NCBI GenBank assembly: GCA_001430745.1
Contig: KQ482028.1
Span: 60,328 to 81,372, forward strand
Direction: 5' to 3'
Length of the DNA stretch: 21,045 nt
Source of the DNA: Auxenochlorella pyrenoidosa
Taxonomy: Eukaryota > Chlorophyta > Trebouxiophyceae > Chlorellales > Chlorellaceae
Below are positions 1-9,187 of the stretch, in pieces. A program made the position numbers and the translations under genes. The notes below the pieces were generated by a model. The model ran no database searches. It was given only the letters and a program-made list of their open reading frames with translations, and was not told the origin of the DNA. The stretch's first letter is position 1, and every line of letters starts with the position of its first letter.

Positions 1-3000
1 ACCCACCACCACACACACACACACACTATGCCTTTGGCCAGCGCTACATCCGGTGTGTGATGAGTGGGTCCCGCCTGCTCCCTGCCTGCCTAGTGCGTGC
101 GCCGCGCCCCCCCCCAACCCGCCCTTGCCTCAGCGGCCTGACCGGCTTCCTGGACTGCCTGGCTTGCGCAGCGTTCACCCCTCACGCACCTGTCCTTCCC
201 CGCCTCACCCAACCCCCACCCGCAGCGGCCTGATCGACTTCCAGAGCTCGGTGCTGGGCTCATTCATCCTCTGACCCCCCATCCTCACCCCCACCCCCAC
301 CCCGGCCCCCACCCCGCAGCGGCCTGATCGACTTCCAGAACTCGGTGCTGGGCCACGTCGACCGCTTTGAGCAGATCCAGAAGCAGCTGGAGGCGGGTGA
401 GCGGGGGCACAGCCCCGGGGGGTATTGGGGTCTGTGGCGCAAGTTCCGCTGCGGATAGACAGGCTTTAAGCCTTAACAAGCAAGCAAGCAAGCATTGACC
501 GTGCGGGCGCGGCGGCGCGCCGCCATCACACAGCGCAGGGACAGTGCGCGTCTGCTGGCCTGGCATCCTCACAGCACTTGCTCTACAGCACCTGCGGGTG
601 CACCGTGCGCCCGCTTGCTGGGGGCGCCAAGCCGCCGAGCCGCTCTGCGCTGCCAGGGCGCCGGCTGCAGCGCCTGCGTCACCGCAGGGCACCACGGGGC
701 GCGCCGGCGTGGTGCACGGCCGTGGTGGGTGGATGGGTGCTTGCGTGTTTGAATGATTCAATTTATTCATTGTTTACACCGCCCCCTGCAGGCGAGAACG
801 TCATCCTCATCGCCAACCACCAGAGCGAGGCCGACCCCGCTGTCTTTGCGCTGCTGCTGGAGAAGACGTTCCCGCACCTGGCAGAGGGTGAGGGCGGGGT
901 GTAGGGCTTAGGGTGCGGCAGGGGCACGTGAAGCCCTGTGTTTGCGCAGCCCATTGCTACGTGCTCCCATCGCTGCTGGAGAAGAAGTTCATGCACCTGG
1001 CAGAGGGTGAGGCCGGCGCGCGAGGCCCGGGCGCAAGGGGACCCCGCTGCGGACCAGCGACGGTTGCGCTATGGCATCGTGAAAAGCCTGGCGAAGCCTC
1101 TTTCTTGCCCAGCGCACTGCTGCGCGCTGCCTCCGCCGCTCTCTGCATCTACCTCAGGGGGTACCGTTGTGGCACGGCCATCCCGTATCACGCCTGCCCG
1201 CCGCCGGCATGCGGGCGCATTCGTTCCCACTCCCAGCTGTCCCAGGGCCTGGTCCTCCCCTCCGAGCAGCTCTGCCCCTGGACCCCTGCCGTTCCCCTCC
1301 CCCGCGGCTCAAAACTCTCACTGAGTCGCTCACGTATCCGCTCGCCACCCGCTCGCTTGCCACCCATGCACTCTCTCACGCACCCGCTCGCCACCCGTTC
1401 GCCACCCGCTCGCCCCCCGCTCGCGTCACCCATCCACTTACACCCTTTGCTCCTTTACTCGCGCACGCTCACACTCACGTACCCGCTCGCCACCCGTGCG
1501 CAGAGGTCAACTACGTGGCGGGCGACCGCGTGGTCACCGACGCCCTCTGCAAGCCCTTCTCCATGGGCCGCAACCTGTTCTGCGTGCATTCCAAGGTGGT
1601 GTGGGGTGGGTGGGTTGGTGGCGGGGGTGGGGGGTTGGGGGGTTGGGGGGCTCTCCTGCATGTGCACCAAGGTGGGGTTCGCCTAGGGCCCGCAGACAAT
1701 CATGCATCCAGATGAATGCATGCGTGAAGGGCGGCGGCGGACCCCGTGCGAGGAGGGCAGGTGCTCTTGTGCACTGGTTAGTGCGCAACCCCAGCAGCTG
1801 TTTGCCGTGTTTGGGGGGACGCCCACGCCGCCGCCTTCCCGGCAACCCGTGACGCCACCTGCCCCGCCACCCGCTCCGTCGCCCGCCCCGCAGAAGCACA
1901 TCGACGACATCCCCGAGCTCAAGGCCGAGAAGATGGCCATGAACCGGCGCACGCTCAAGGCAATGCAGGTGGGGCGGGGGGGTGGGGTTGGGAGGTTCCA
2001 GGCTGCCGCAGTGCAGGGGGGCCTTCCGCTGTGATGACTGTGCCTGCTCACCATCGCGCCACTCGCGCTCCCCCGCGATTCAAAACGCACGACTCCGTCC
2101 ATGGCATCACCGGGTTTCTGGGGAGAGGGGTTCTAGATCGAACCGATTCTTTTGTCCCTGAACACCTGGCGCCTGCCCTGCCCTGCAGACCGCGCTGAAC
2201 GAGGGCGGCAAGCTGCTGTGGATCGCGCCCAGCGGCGGCCGCGACCGGTCGATCGACCCTGAGACAGGTCAGCGGCGGGAACTAGCAGGCTGCCTGGGCT
2301 GGCTGTAGCTATGCCGGTTGGTGCAGCCTTGCCAGTGGAGGCGGCTCAACTTTTTGGGGGCATGGGGTGGGCCTCTCAGGGAGCTGGGTGGCAAGGCACA
2401 GATCAAGCTTGCAGGGGCTCAGCAGGTCTCCTTCATCCTCCGCACTCATGGTCAGCCTTCATCGCTCCGCCAACGGCACCGCGCCCCCCCCCCCCTGCAG
2501 ACGACTTCCTGCCCGATGCCTTCGACCCCTCGGCCGTGGAGCTCATGCGTGCGCTGTCCGCCAAGGCCAAGCCCACGGCCCACATCTACCCCTTCACCAT
2601 GTTCTCCTACAAGTGAGTGTGGGGCCGGCCTGCCGAGCCTGCTGCCCATGCTCCGCCCCTCCCTTGCAGCTGAAGGAGGACGCAAGCGGCGGCCTACGAA
2701 TGGCTGCGCGCGGGCTGGAGCGGGCTAACGCCCCGCCTCCTGCCCATGCTCGCCAGCTCAGCTGCACGTCTTCCAAGCCAGGGCCGTGCCCACTCCTGCC
2801 TCCCTGCCCCGCGGGCCCCCCCCCTCCCCCCCCCCCCCCCCCCACGGATCATGCCGCCCCCGCGGGTGGTGGAGAAGGAGATTGGCGAGAAGCGCATCAT
2901 CGGCTTCTCCCCCGTGGGCATCTCGGTGTGCCCCGAGCTGGATGTTGACGCCATCCTGGCAGACATCCCCGCAGGCAAGTCCTGCTTGTCTATTTTCATT

Positions 3001-3476
3001 TCATTTATTTTGGGCCTTCCATTGAATTTTTGTTATTTATCTTGGTTGTGGGCATCTCGGTGTGCCCCGAGCTGGACATGGAGGCCATCCTGGCAGACAT
3101 CCCGGCAGGCAGGCCCCGGCCGCATGATTCTGCTCGTACTGCCTTCGTATTTCCTGCATTGAACCGTGTTTCCGTGGCTCGCGCCCACGCCGCCAGCTGC
3201 CCACGCTGGCCGCTGCTCACCCGCCCGCTGCCCACGCTGGCCGCTGCACACCCGCCCGCTGCCCACGCTGGCCGCTGCACACCCGTCCGCCGTCAACGCT
3301 GCCCCCCTGCAGAGGAGAAGGAGCGGCGGCAGCAGGCGCTGGCCGACGCCGGCTTCCAGGCGGTGCGGGCCGAGTACGACGCGATGCGGGCGGCCATCCG
3401 GGACGCCTCCAAGCGCGGCGAGGGGACCGACTACACGCAGCCCTGGCTGGCGCACCCGCCGGTGGTGCTGGCCTGA
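1..3476 (+). CDS. ATS1: Plastid-type glycerol-3-phosphate acyltransferase (GPAT), 3' part, at least nine exons
   Basis: This enzyme acylates the sn-1 position of glycerol 3-phosphate with acyl-ACP, the first step of plastid glycerolipid synthesis. Exons in frame: up to 52, 320-396, 792-887, 1504-1595, 1894-1968, 2189-2267, 2501-2612, about 2847-2974 and 3313-3476 (TGA). These give 282 residues and join with consistent phases. Seen motifs: FGQRYIR then GLIDF, the acyltransferase HX4D box in [35 protein letters not shown] and IMPPP, all in the order known for plant chloroplast GPATs. The N-terminus with the transit peptide lies left of the window. The first exon runs into a CA repeat, so its left edge is unclear. 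The intron before 2847 has no AG at its end, and the intron after 2974 has a GC donor. Several exons have partial copies in the introns (listed separately). The family call is firm; the plastid location is inferred from the family. Confidence 0.9.
8..26. repeat. CA dinucleotide microsatellite
   Basis: About nine CA units directly precede the TATGCCTTTGGCCAG coding stretch of the first GPAT exon. There is no AG between 1 and 27, so either the repeat is read as alternating His-Thr codons or it hides the acceptor through slippage or an assembly error. Confidence 0.8.
223..274 (+). repeat. Decoy copy of a GPAT exon start with its acceptor
   Basis: Positions 223-259 match 317-353 at 36 of 37 bases, including the CAG acceptor and the start of the GLIDF exon. 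The copy sits 94 bases upstream of the functional exon in the same intron. Spliced from 52 in the same phase it would read [15 protein letters not shown] and then stop at TGA 272-274. Only the second copy keeps the frame open to the donor at 397. Confidence 0.85.
950..1006 (+). repeat. Possible in-frame cassette exon copied from GPAT exon 792-887
   Basis: Positions 973-1012 match 854-893 at 37 of 40 bases, covering the exon tail and the GTGAGG donor. A GCGCAG acceptor at 944-949 defines a 57-base unit, entered and left in phase 1. Its insertion would add 19 residues ending in [11 protein letters not shown] after [11 protein letters not shown] without a stop. It lies between the HX4D exon and the VAGDR exon. 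Its use is not shown by the sequence, and the known family has no such insertion, so skipping is the default expectation. Confidence 0.6.
1329..1500. repeat. Degenerate CGCTCGCCACC repeats in a GPAT intron
   Basis: The pyrimidine-rich end of intron 888-1503 contains many imperfect copies of CGCTCGCCACC. A longer unit, CTCACGTAYCCGCTCGCCAC, occurs at 1329 and again at 1475, just before the acceptor at 1501-1503. It resembles expansion of the acceptor-side tract. Confidence 0.6.
1656..1680. repeat. Weak copy of a GPAT exon tail and donor
   Basis: CTGCATGTGCACCAAGGTGG resembles the exon tail CTGCGTGCATTCCAAGGTGG that ends at 1595, with about 17 of 23 bases shared, including AAGGTGG around the donor. 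The similarity is weak and is listed only because it fits the pattern seen at stronger sites. Confidence 0.35.
2821..2846. other. Poly-C tract at an intron end without AG
   Basis: A C-rich run (one T and one A only, mostly homopolymer) is followed by CACG and then the coding GATCATGCCGCCC. The last AG before the exon is at 2780-2781, and using it would put the IMPPP exon out of frame. With the exon starting at 2847, the Lys codon AA+G and the downstream frame both work. A non-AG acceptor or a homopolymer error are the two explanations. Confidence 0.6.
3048..3110 (+). repeat. Second copy of the [14 protein letters not shown] exon tail
   Basis: Positions 3048-3110 match 2914-2976 at 58 of 63 bases. 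The copy reads [20 protein letters not shown] against [20 protein letters not shown]. The original ends in CAG then GCAAGT (a GC donor); the copy ends in CAG then GCAGGC, so its donor is weak. An AT-rich spacer of about 70 bases separates them and no AG lies just before the copy. Confidence 0.85.
3196..3299. repeat. 31-base minisatellite in the last GPAT intron
   Basis: A 31-base unit beginning GCTGCCCACGCTGGCCGCTG starts at 3196, 3227 and 3258, followed by a degraded partial unit up to about 3299. It lies just upstream of the acceptor at 3310-3312 and forms much of the intron's pyrimidine-rich end. Confidence 0.85.
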
Positions 3477-4339
3477 GGTGCTCACGCTGGGTGCTCAGCT
3501 GGCTGGCGCACCCGCCCGTGGTGCTGGCCTGTGGCGGCGCCGCGCGCAAGCTGAGTGCTTCAGCCGACTGCTCAGCTGGCTGCTCAAGTCGTTTGGTGGG
3601 TGCTTCCAGTGCTTGACGGGTTCTTGAGGCCCTGCCAAGGCCTGCGCTCCTGCCATGCTGTCGACTTGAGTGCTGGCCTTGAGCAGGCAGCCTGTCCATC
3701 CTGACCTGCTTTTGTTGGGTCGCCTCTTCCGTGACTGGTCTCTCAATTCAACCATGCATTTGCATCTGTCTGCGTGCTCTCTCGTCCACTCCCTCAGCCC
3801 GCCGTCTTTCCATCGGTCCGTCTGCCTCTCCCTGGCTTGTCCTGCCCACACCCCCCTTGCTGCTGCCCACTGGTGTTTTGGGGTAGCACCCTCGGTCATC
3901 ACTGCTTGCCCACCCGTTTTGTTCACTCCTACGATCTGCCCTCTCTGAAACAACTCGACAGCGCACCTGGCGGTGATCGCCCATGCAAGCATCCCAGCTG
4001 GTGCCAGCAGACTCCTGCCCCTGGCCTACTCCCACAGAGCGTCTCTGCCCTGGCTGGGTGCTGCGCACAACTCTTTGCACTGGCTAGCACCGCCGCTCGG
4101 CTGTCAGGGTGTTTTGGGTTGCAACGCAGTGCGCAGCATGCAAGCAAGTGGTTTAGTGCAGAAAATAGTAGTCATGCGTTCGCTGTGTGCAAATGTTGGT
4201 GATGGCATCCAGTGGGTCAAACAGGTGGTCAAAATTTAAAGGTACCTGCGTCTGATCAGGAGCAGGAGGTCGAGTGGGTGCCTTGCGGCAGCTCAAGTTA
4301 TGCTGAGGGCGGGTAGGACGTCGCCAGGACTGATGTCGC
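3477..4339. other. Intergenic region between convergent GPAT and LPMO genes
   Basis: It should hold both 3' UTRs. Apart from the exon-tail copy at 3499-3531 it is mixed-composition sequence with CT-rich stretches around 3770-3830. I see no open frame with the codon bias of the neighbouring exons and no TGTAA motif in either gene's direction. Confidence 0.6.
3499..3531 (+). repeat. Copy of the GPAT C-terminal codons in the 3' flank
   Basis: Positions 3499-3531 match 3443-3475 at 32 of 33 bases. The original encodes LAHPPVVLA and the TGA stop; the copy lies 56 bases downstream and has TGTGG instead of TGAGG, so the stop is lost. It is probably transcribed in the 3' UTR. Confidence 0.85.
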
Positions 4340-6778
4340 TCAGAAGCCACGGCCCACGCGACGGCTGCGGCCCGTGCGCCGCCTGTTGCTGCCTGTACGC
4401 TGGCCGTGGCGGCGGTGGCTCCGCCGAGAGGCATCAGAGCTCCGCCTGCCACCACGGCGGCCGCCCCTGCGCCCCTTGCCGCGCCCACCCTTCGTGCTGC
4501 TGCCGCCAGAGCGGCGCTTGCCGCCGCTGCCAGTGCGCCTGCGCGAGCTGCCGCCGTGCTTGTGGCCGCTGTGGTGGCTGCCAGTGGTTGCTGGGGCATT
4601 CTGCTCGCTCTGCTGCTGCTCACTCGGGCTGGCTTCCTGGGTTGCTTCTGTGTCGTCAGCGTGTGCGCTCTGGCTGGAGGCACGCTCGCTGCTGCGCTCG
4701 GGTTTGCGGGAGTCGTCGCCCGAGCTGCCGCTGCCTCTGATGGAAATGTCTGCAGGGGGGAGGGAGGACAACGCAAGGTGAGGATGGCAGATGATTGCAT
4801 GCTGAATGCATCGGGCACAGCGTGACGCTTGCATGCAGGGCAGCCTGGGAGGCCAGCAGGCACGTACAGCGCAGGGGCTGTGCAGCCCACGCCAAGCACA
4901 GCATCATGACGCCAGGCTCACCAGCACAGTTTCGGAAATCCTCGGGGTAGCCGCAGCACTCGGTGCAGGACAGCATGCCGGGGTCGGAGCCGACCCAGGA
5001 GGGGGCGCCCGGCACCTTGCAGCTGTTGGCGGTGGTCCACACCCACTGCAGCAGAGCGAGGCAGCATGCCAAGGAAACACAGGTTTGGTCCGGGCGCAGC
5101 GCGAGCAGCCAGGAGCCTGCTGTGCGTCACGGTAGGAGGGGGGAACAGGAGCAGGGACTGGGCTGCAGCCAGCACTCTCCATAAAGCGCTATGATGCAAC
5201 CCCCAGACTGTACCCGCTGAGTGCCAAGATGCGCCTGCAGGCGCCCCCTCCTGCAGAGCTAGCCACTCAGGTGCTACCTACCTGGAGCACGCAGCGCTCG
5301 CAGGTCACCCCCTTGGGCAGGCGGTACCGCCAGGTGTAGCTCTCGCCGCCCTGCCCGGCCTGCAGGGGGTGGGGCGGCGCACCAGAACCAGGTGACTGGA
5401 AGCGGGGTGAGGGCAAGCGTAAAGTTCCCTGCCTGCAAATTAATCAGTCTGTTGTGCCGGGTGCAGCGGTCATTTCTCAAGTGGGCCTTGCAGGCAGGGC
5501 AGGGGCTGCAGCCCGCGCACCTGGATGTCTTTGCGCCACTTGGCGCCGGGGGCGGAGCCGCCGTTGACGGGGGTCCAAGAGTAGGGGCCGCTGCCGTCGG
5601 CCCTGCAAGGTGAGAGCAACACACATGAAAGACAGGGATGAGTCCCCACTTGGTGCAGTGAGCAAGATACTGATGCCGCCTGCAGCGGCCGACCCGCCTT
5701 GAACCGGCAGCAGCTGCAGCCACTGCACCGGAAGCAAGCTTGCATTCTGCCCCCCCAGCCTGACCACTCGACCTCAGCACATAGCTCGTCATGCAGCGCA
5801 CCTAGCCAAGCACAGCACCGCGTCGCACCTCTCCAGCACATTCTCGTCCAGGCAGGCCTCGGTGACGTCGTCGCTGGGGCACAGCCGGAGCTGGTGGCGC
5901 CCGCCGTGCAGGGCGGTGATGAACACAGTGATGTCGATGTCTGCTTGGGTGGGGGGGAGGGAGATCAAGGATTTAGCTCTAGATATCAGGGAATTGAGTG
6001 CGGGGGTTGAGCAGGGTGGTGATGACCACGGTGATGTAGATGTCTGCGTGTGTGTGGGAGGGGGGGGCGGGGGGCGGCAAGGAAGGGAGTGCGTGAGTGT
6101 TGGGATCCAAGCCGGACCAGCAGGGAGGGGACTTCTGTTTATCCAGGACCAGACGACCAATGCCAGAGCAGCACGCCGTCCGCACTGCCAGCGCTCGGGT
6201 GTGGGCCGGAAAGACTGCATCGAAGGGAAGCAGGAAAGGGCGCCCCTGCCGCCGCGCTCACCTCCTCCCTCGGTGTAGCGCGCCACTGGGGCGCCCGCAC
6301 TGCCCAGCTCTCGGTCTCCACACACCTGGGGCGGGGGGGGGGGGGGGGGTGAGGAGAGACGAAAGGGGAGGAGGGGTTGGAGCAGCACGGCGGGGTGGCA
6401 CCCAGGCTGGCAGGAGCAGTTGTTGCATTTTCAGGCAGGGAGAGGATGCTGAGCTGGCATCGCATCAAGCTGTGTGGCAGATGGGCTGGCAGCATGCCGA
6501 GCAAACACTGCCGGCAGCAGGCACTGCCTTCACTCTCCCTTGCTCGCGCTCACCGGCGCCGAGAAGGCCGGCCAGGTGAGCTTGCCCTCCTTTGAGACCA
6601 CCCAGGGGCCTCCAGAGTTCACGCAGTGGGGGCAGTACTGCCAGTTGCGAACCACGTTGCGGGCGGCAGGCTCCGCGACAAAGCCGTGCGCCGAGGCGCG
6701 CGGCAGCAGCAACAGGGCGAGGCAGGCGCACGCCAGCGCCAGCAGGGCGGCGGACGGTACAGGAGAGCTGCGCGGCAT
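4340..6778 (-). CDS. Secreted lytic polysaccharide monooxygenase-like protein (chitin-binding type-4, AA15/AA10-like)
   Basis: Copper-dependent LPMOs of this fold cleave chitin or cellulose oxidatively outside the cell. Minus-strand exons: 6554-6778, 6262-6325, 5829-5940, 5521-5602, 5282-5359, 4922-5045 and 4340-4749; they sum to 1095 bases, 364 residues plus TGA. A 30-residue signal peptide ends RASA before HGFVAEPAARN, so His31 becomes the mature N-terminal His of the copper brace. His108 in ITALHGG is the likely second brace His, and Phe224 in FRNCAD the likely axial residue. VCGD (76-79), ARYTEGG, LRLCPSDD and VTCERCVLQWVWTTANSC follow the known family order with many cysteines. Residues 230-364 form a tail, first Ser/Glu/Gln-rich, then very rich in Arg and Gly. 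The start has GCAGCCATGC context. The AA family number and the substrate cannot be fixed by eye. TATA-like sequence lies about 300 bases upstream. Confidence 0.85.
6011..6047 (-). repeat. Decoy copy of an LPMO exon start with acceptor
   Basis: Positions 6011-6047 match 5908-5944 at 33 of 37 bases, covering the CAG acceptor and the exon start. In the same phase it reads DIYITVVITTLLNP in place of DIDITVFITALHGG, lacks the copper-brace His, and soon reaches a stop. It lies 103 bases upstream of the functional acceptor in the transcribed direction, in the intron between 6262 and 5940. Confidence 0.85.
6331..6349. repeat. Poly-G tract in the first LPMO intron
   Basis: A run of about 18 G with one C lies just before the CAG acceptor of exon 6262-6325 when read on the minus strand (poly-C). 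It provides the pyrimidine tract and is also a likely place for length errors. Confidence 0.8.
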
Positions 6779-7550
6779 GGCTGCGGCTCCTTCAGGCGAT
6801 GCGTGACTGCACCGCAGGACAGAAACGGCAAGGAGCGTGAAGTGGAGTGCCTCCAGTAGCTGGTAGTGGCATGCCTGCCCTGCCAGCGGAGCGTACAGTT
6901 GCGGCGGGAAGCGGATACAGGAGAAGGCAGCGTAGACCATCTCCTCTGCTGGTAAACATTGCCCAACTTAGTAGTATAATAAGGCACAGGCAGGCTTGGC
7001 CGAGGCTCGAAACGCCTGTTGGAGGGCGCGGGCGCGCGCCTTGCTGTCGCAGAGTAGACCGGCGTATCGATGATCATGAGTCATATATAGTGGTTTGAAA
7101 GCAGTCGCGCAGTGTAAAACTCACGGTTCCGCGACACAGCTTGTGTCACAAGCCACCAGGTAGCCTTGGATCCACCACCAGACGGCTAATATTTGTTGAG
7201 TAATGCAGACAACAATAAATGGCAAGACAATCATGCAAGCTCCAGAACTGTAACCCCCAGTCGCCTGCCGCGCACGCTGCGCCTGCTGCCCCCCCGCCGC
7301 CGGGGGTTATCCTGTGCCTGTGCCATCCCGCAGCCAGCCACGCTGGCCAGGCAGCACTGAATGCACAGCAAGTATGGTGACGTCTCCAGGGGCGGGCCTC
7401 GCCCCACGCTCGCCGCCGCGCCCGAACACCACCTCAGCACGCGGTTTGCTGCCTCCTCTCAGCGGGCATTCACAGAGGACTGGTCGCTCCCAGCAGGCCG
7501 GGCCATGCACCAGTAGTAGACGCAAAAATGTCAGATGGCAGGGATGCAAT
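6779..7550. other. Intergenic region, LPMO promoter and ELP6 3' UTR
   Basis: Both neighbours are on the minus strand. The part from 6940 to 7250 is clearly less GC-rich than the rest of the window, holds the TATA-like element, and would carry the LPMO promoter. The part up to 7550 should be ELP6 3' UTR. No convincing exon was seen. Confidence 0.55.
7082..7091 (-). promoter_or_regulatory. Possible TATA element of the LPMO gene
   Basis: CTATATATGA on the minus strand lies in an AT-richer patch about 305 bases upstream of the LPMO start codon at 6778. It would imply a 5' UTR of roughly 270 bases. No experimental start is known and the motif could be chance. Confidence 0.25.
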
Positions 7551-9187
7551 CTACACAGCCTGCTCAATGTACCTCGCCCCTGTCTCCCCGAGCCGGTAGC
7601 AGAAGTGCCGCGTGCCCGGCGCCACGCCGCCGCCGCCATCTCCTGCCGCTGCTGCAGCGGCTGGCTGCTGCCCCGGGCCAGCCTGGTGCAGCAGCTGCGC
7701 CGGCAGGGTGTCCCGCACCGTCATCGCCAGCCGGCCCGTGAGGTCTGCTGACCTGCCAGACTCCAGAGGCTCGACATCGATCACAACCTGCACAGGGCAC
7801 ATGACACAGGGCAAAGGGCAGGAGCAGGGGTGGATGAGCTGATGAGAGGGGAGCCGTCGGGCGAGAGGAGCACGTGAGGAGGCAGGCCGCAGAAGCGGTG
7901 AGCACGCACAGAGGGGCTGCAGAGAGGACAGAGAAAGGTGCTGCAGCCGCTGCCGTGAGCGCAGCAGCGGGTTTACCCATCATGACAGAGCCAGGCTCCG
8001 GCCATTCCAGAAGCACAGCAAGGCCACTCCAGCGTAGGTGGGGGTGGGAGGGCAGGGGCCCGCGCTCCGGCAGTTGAGCAGGCACCACCCGCGGAGCCCA
8101 GCCCCAAGCTCCTGGGCAGAGCTGCCCGCCGCCTGCAGCCCCAGCTGCAGCCCGCGGCCCTTGCTGTGTGCTCCTGCTGATCAGAGTGCTGTGGCCCGCG
8201 TGGCCGACACTCAACAGCCCCAACCTTTCCCTTCTTTCCCAGTGCTCACCGCCGAGGCATGCTCCAGCCGCGCCAGCCAGCCCTCGTCGTCGGGCACCCC
8301 CGAGTGGGCCAGCCCCACAAACGCGCCCCCGGGGGCCTGCACAGCAGGGGTCGGGGGCACGTTCTGCAAGCGTGTTTGCTCCTGTACTGGCCCATCGTGA
8401 GCACCTGCCGTGATCGCCACATGGGAGCCTGCATGCCGGCAAGCCCGGCATGCGTTGTTGACAAAGCGGGGAATGGGCCGCCCTGCGGAGCCTCACCTGC
8501 CCCACAGCCAGGCAGGCATGCAAAAAGGCCGCCCAGTCTGCCGGGCCGTCTGCCAAGCAGTGCAGCACCTGCAGGGGCGGCGCAGGGGCAGGGTGGCCTC
8601 CGATGTAAGCCCAAGCCGGGTGTGGCACATTGATGGGGAGAGCTCTGGTAACTCAAGTGCGGCACTTCCTGGGAGCACCAGCAGATCGTGCATTGAGTTG
8701 CAGTCGTCTCTCAACGCTGTCTCACCGTCAAGTCGTCCAAGACCAAGCAGGTGCTGCCGACCGTGCCGCTGTCTGCCGCTGCCGCGCCAGTCACGGCCGC
8801 TGCCAGGCGGGCGTGCACTTCGCGCAGCGCTGGCAGGCCCGCCGGTGCCGCCAGCGCAGGCAGAAGCTCCACCACAGCCAGTTGGCCTGCCCCAACCAGT
8901 GCTTGTAGGCTCAGACCTGCCTTGCGCAGCACGGCAGAGTAGTGGGAGGCCGACTGGGCTGCCGCAAGCAGCACAACGCAGCGGGCGGCTGGTGCCTGCT
9001 GTGTCAGCGGCGAGGGCGGCGGCAGCAAACTCAGCGGTGACGGCGCGACCTGCTCGCCAAAGAGCGCTGTTTTGATCAGATGCACCAGCAGGAAGCCGGC
9101 CTCCGCCTCCAGGCAGTCGCGCAGAAGGACCGCACCACTCAGGGGCGTTGGCAGCGGCAGCGAGGCGGAAGCAGATGGCAGATTCAT
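7551..9187 (-). CDS. ELP6: Elongator complex subunit 6 (ELP6)-like protein
   Basis: ELP6 forms the ring-shaped Elp4-Elp5-Elp6 subcomplex of Elongator, needed for modification of wobble uridine in tRNA; these subunits have a RecA-like fold without ATPase motifs. Minus-strand exons: 8726-9187, 8497-8568, 8250-8363 and 7551-7787, all joined in phase 0, giving 294 residues. The start at 9187 has CCGCCATGAA context. Family-like segments appear in order: GFLLVHLIKTAL (about 28-39), CVVLLAAAQSASHYSAVLRKAGLSL, CLVLDDLTV, FVGLAHSGVPDDEGWLARLEH and then VVIDVEPLESGRSADLTGRLAM, matching the usual pattern of a strand ending in D-D-L and the late E-x-L-x-(S/T)-G motif. Length fits the family (about 260-300). 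The Ala/Gly-rich stretch near residue 260 is probably a loop. Recognition is from remembered family pattern, not a search. Confidence 0.7.

Noticed and set aside
913..1715. Two long overlapping plus-strand frames of 257 and 182 aa
   Set aside because: They arise from GPAT introns rich in CGCTCGCCACC repeats read through the true exon in wrong or unspliced frames.
2001..2023. Possible further echo of a GPAT exon end (GCAGTGCAGGGGGG against GCAATGCAGGTGGG)
   Set aside because: The match is too short and too G-rich to separate from chance.
4153..4899. Long Ala-rich minus-strand frame opposite and beside the LPMO tail exon
   Set aside because: It is a frame shadow of the Arg/Gly/Ser-rich tail; the 4340-4749 exon continues the FRNCAD motif in the correct phase.
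7564..8628. Minus-strand 354-aa open frame over the ELP6 locus
   Set aside because: It crosses ELP6 introns and reads the true exons out of frame; the spliced four-exon model explains the family motifs.
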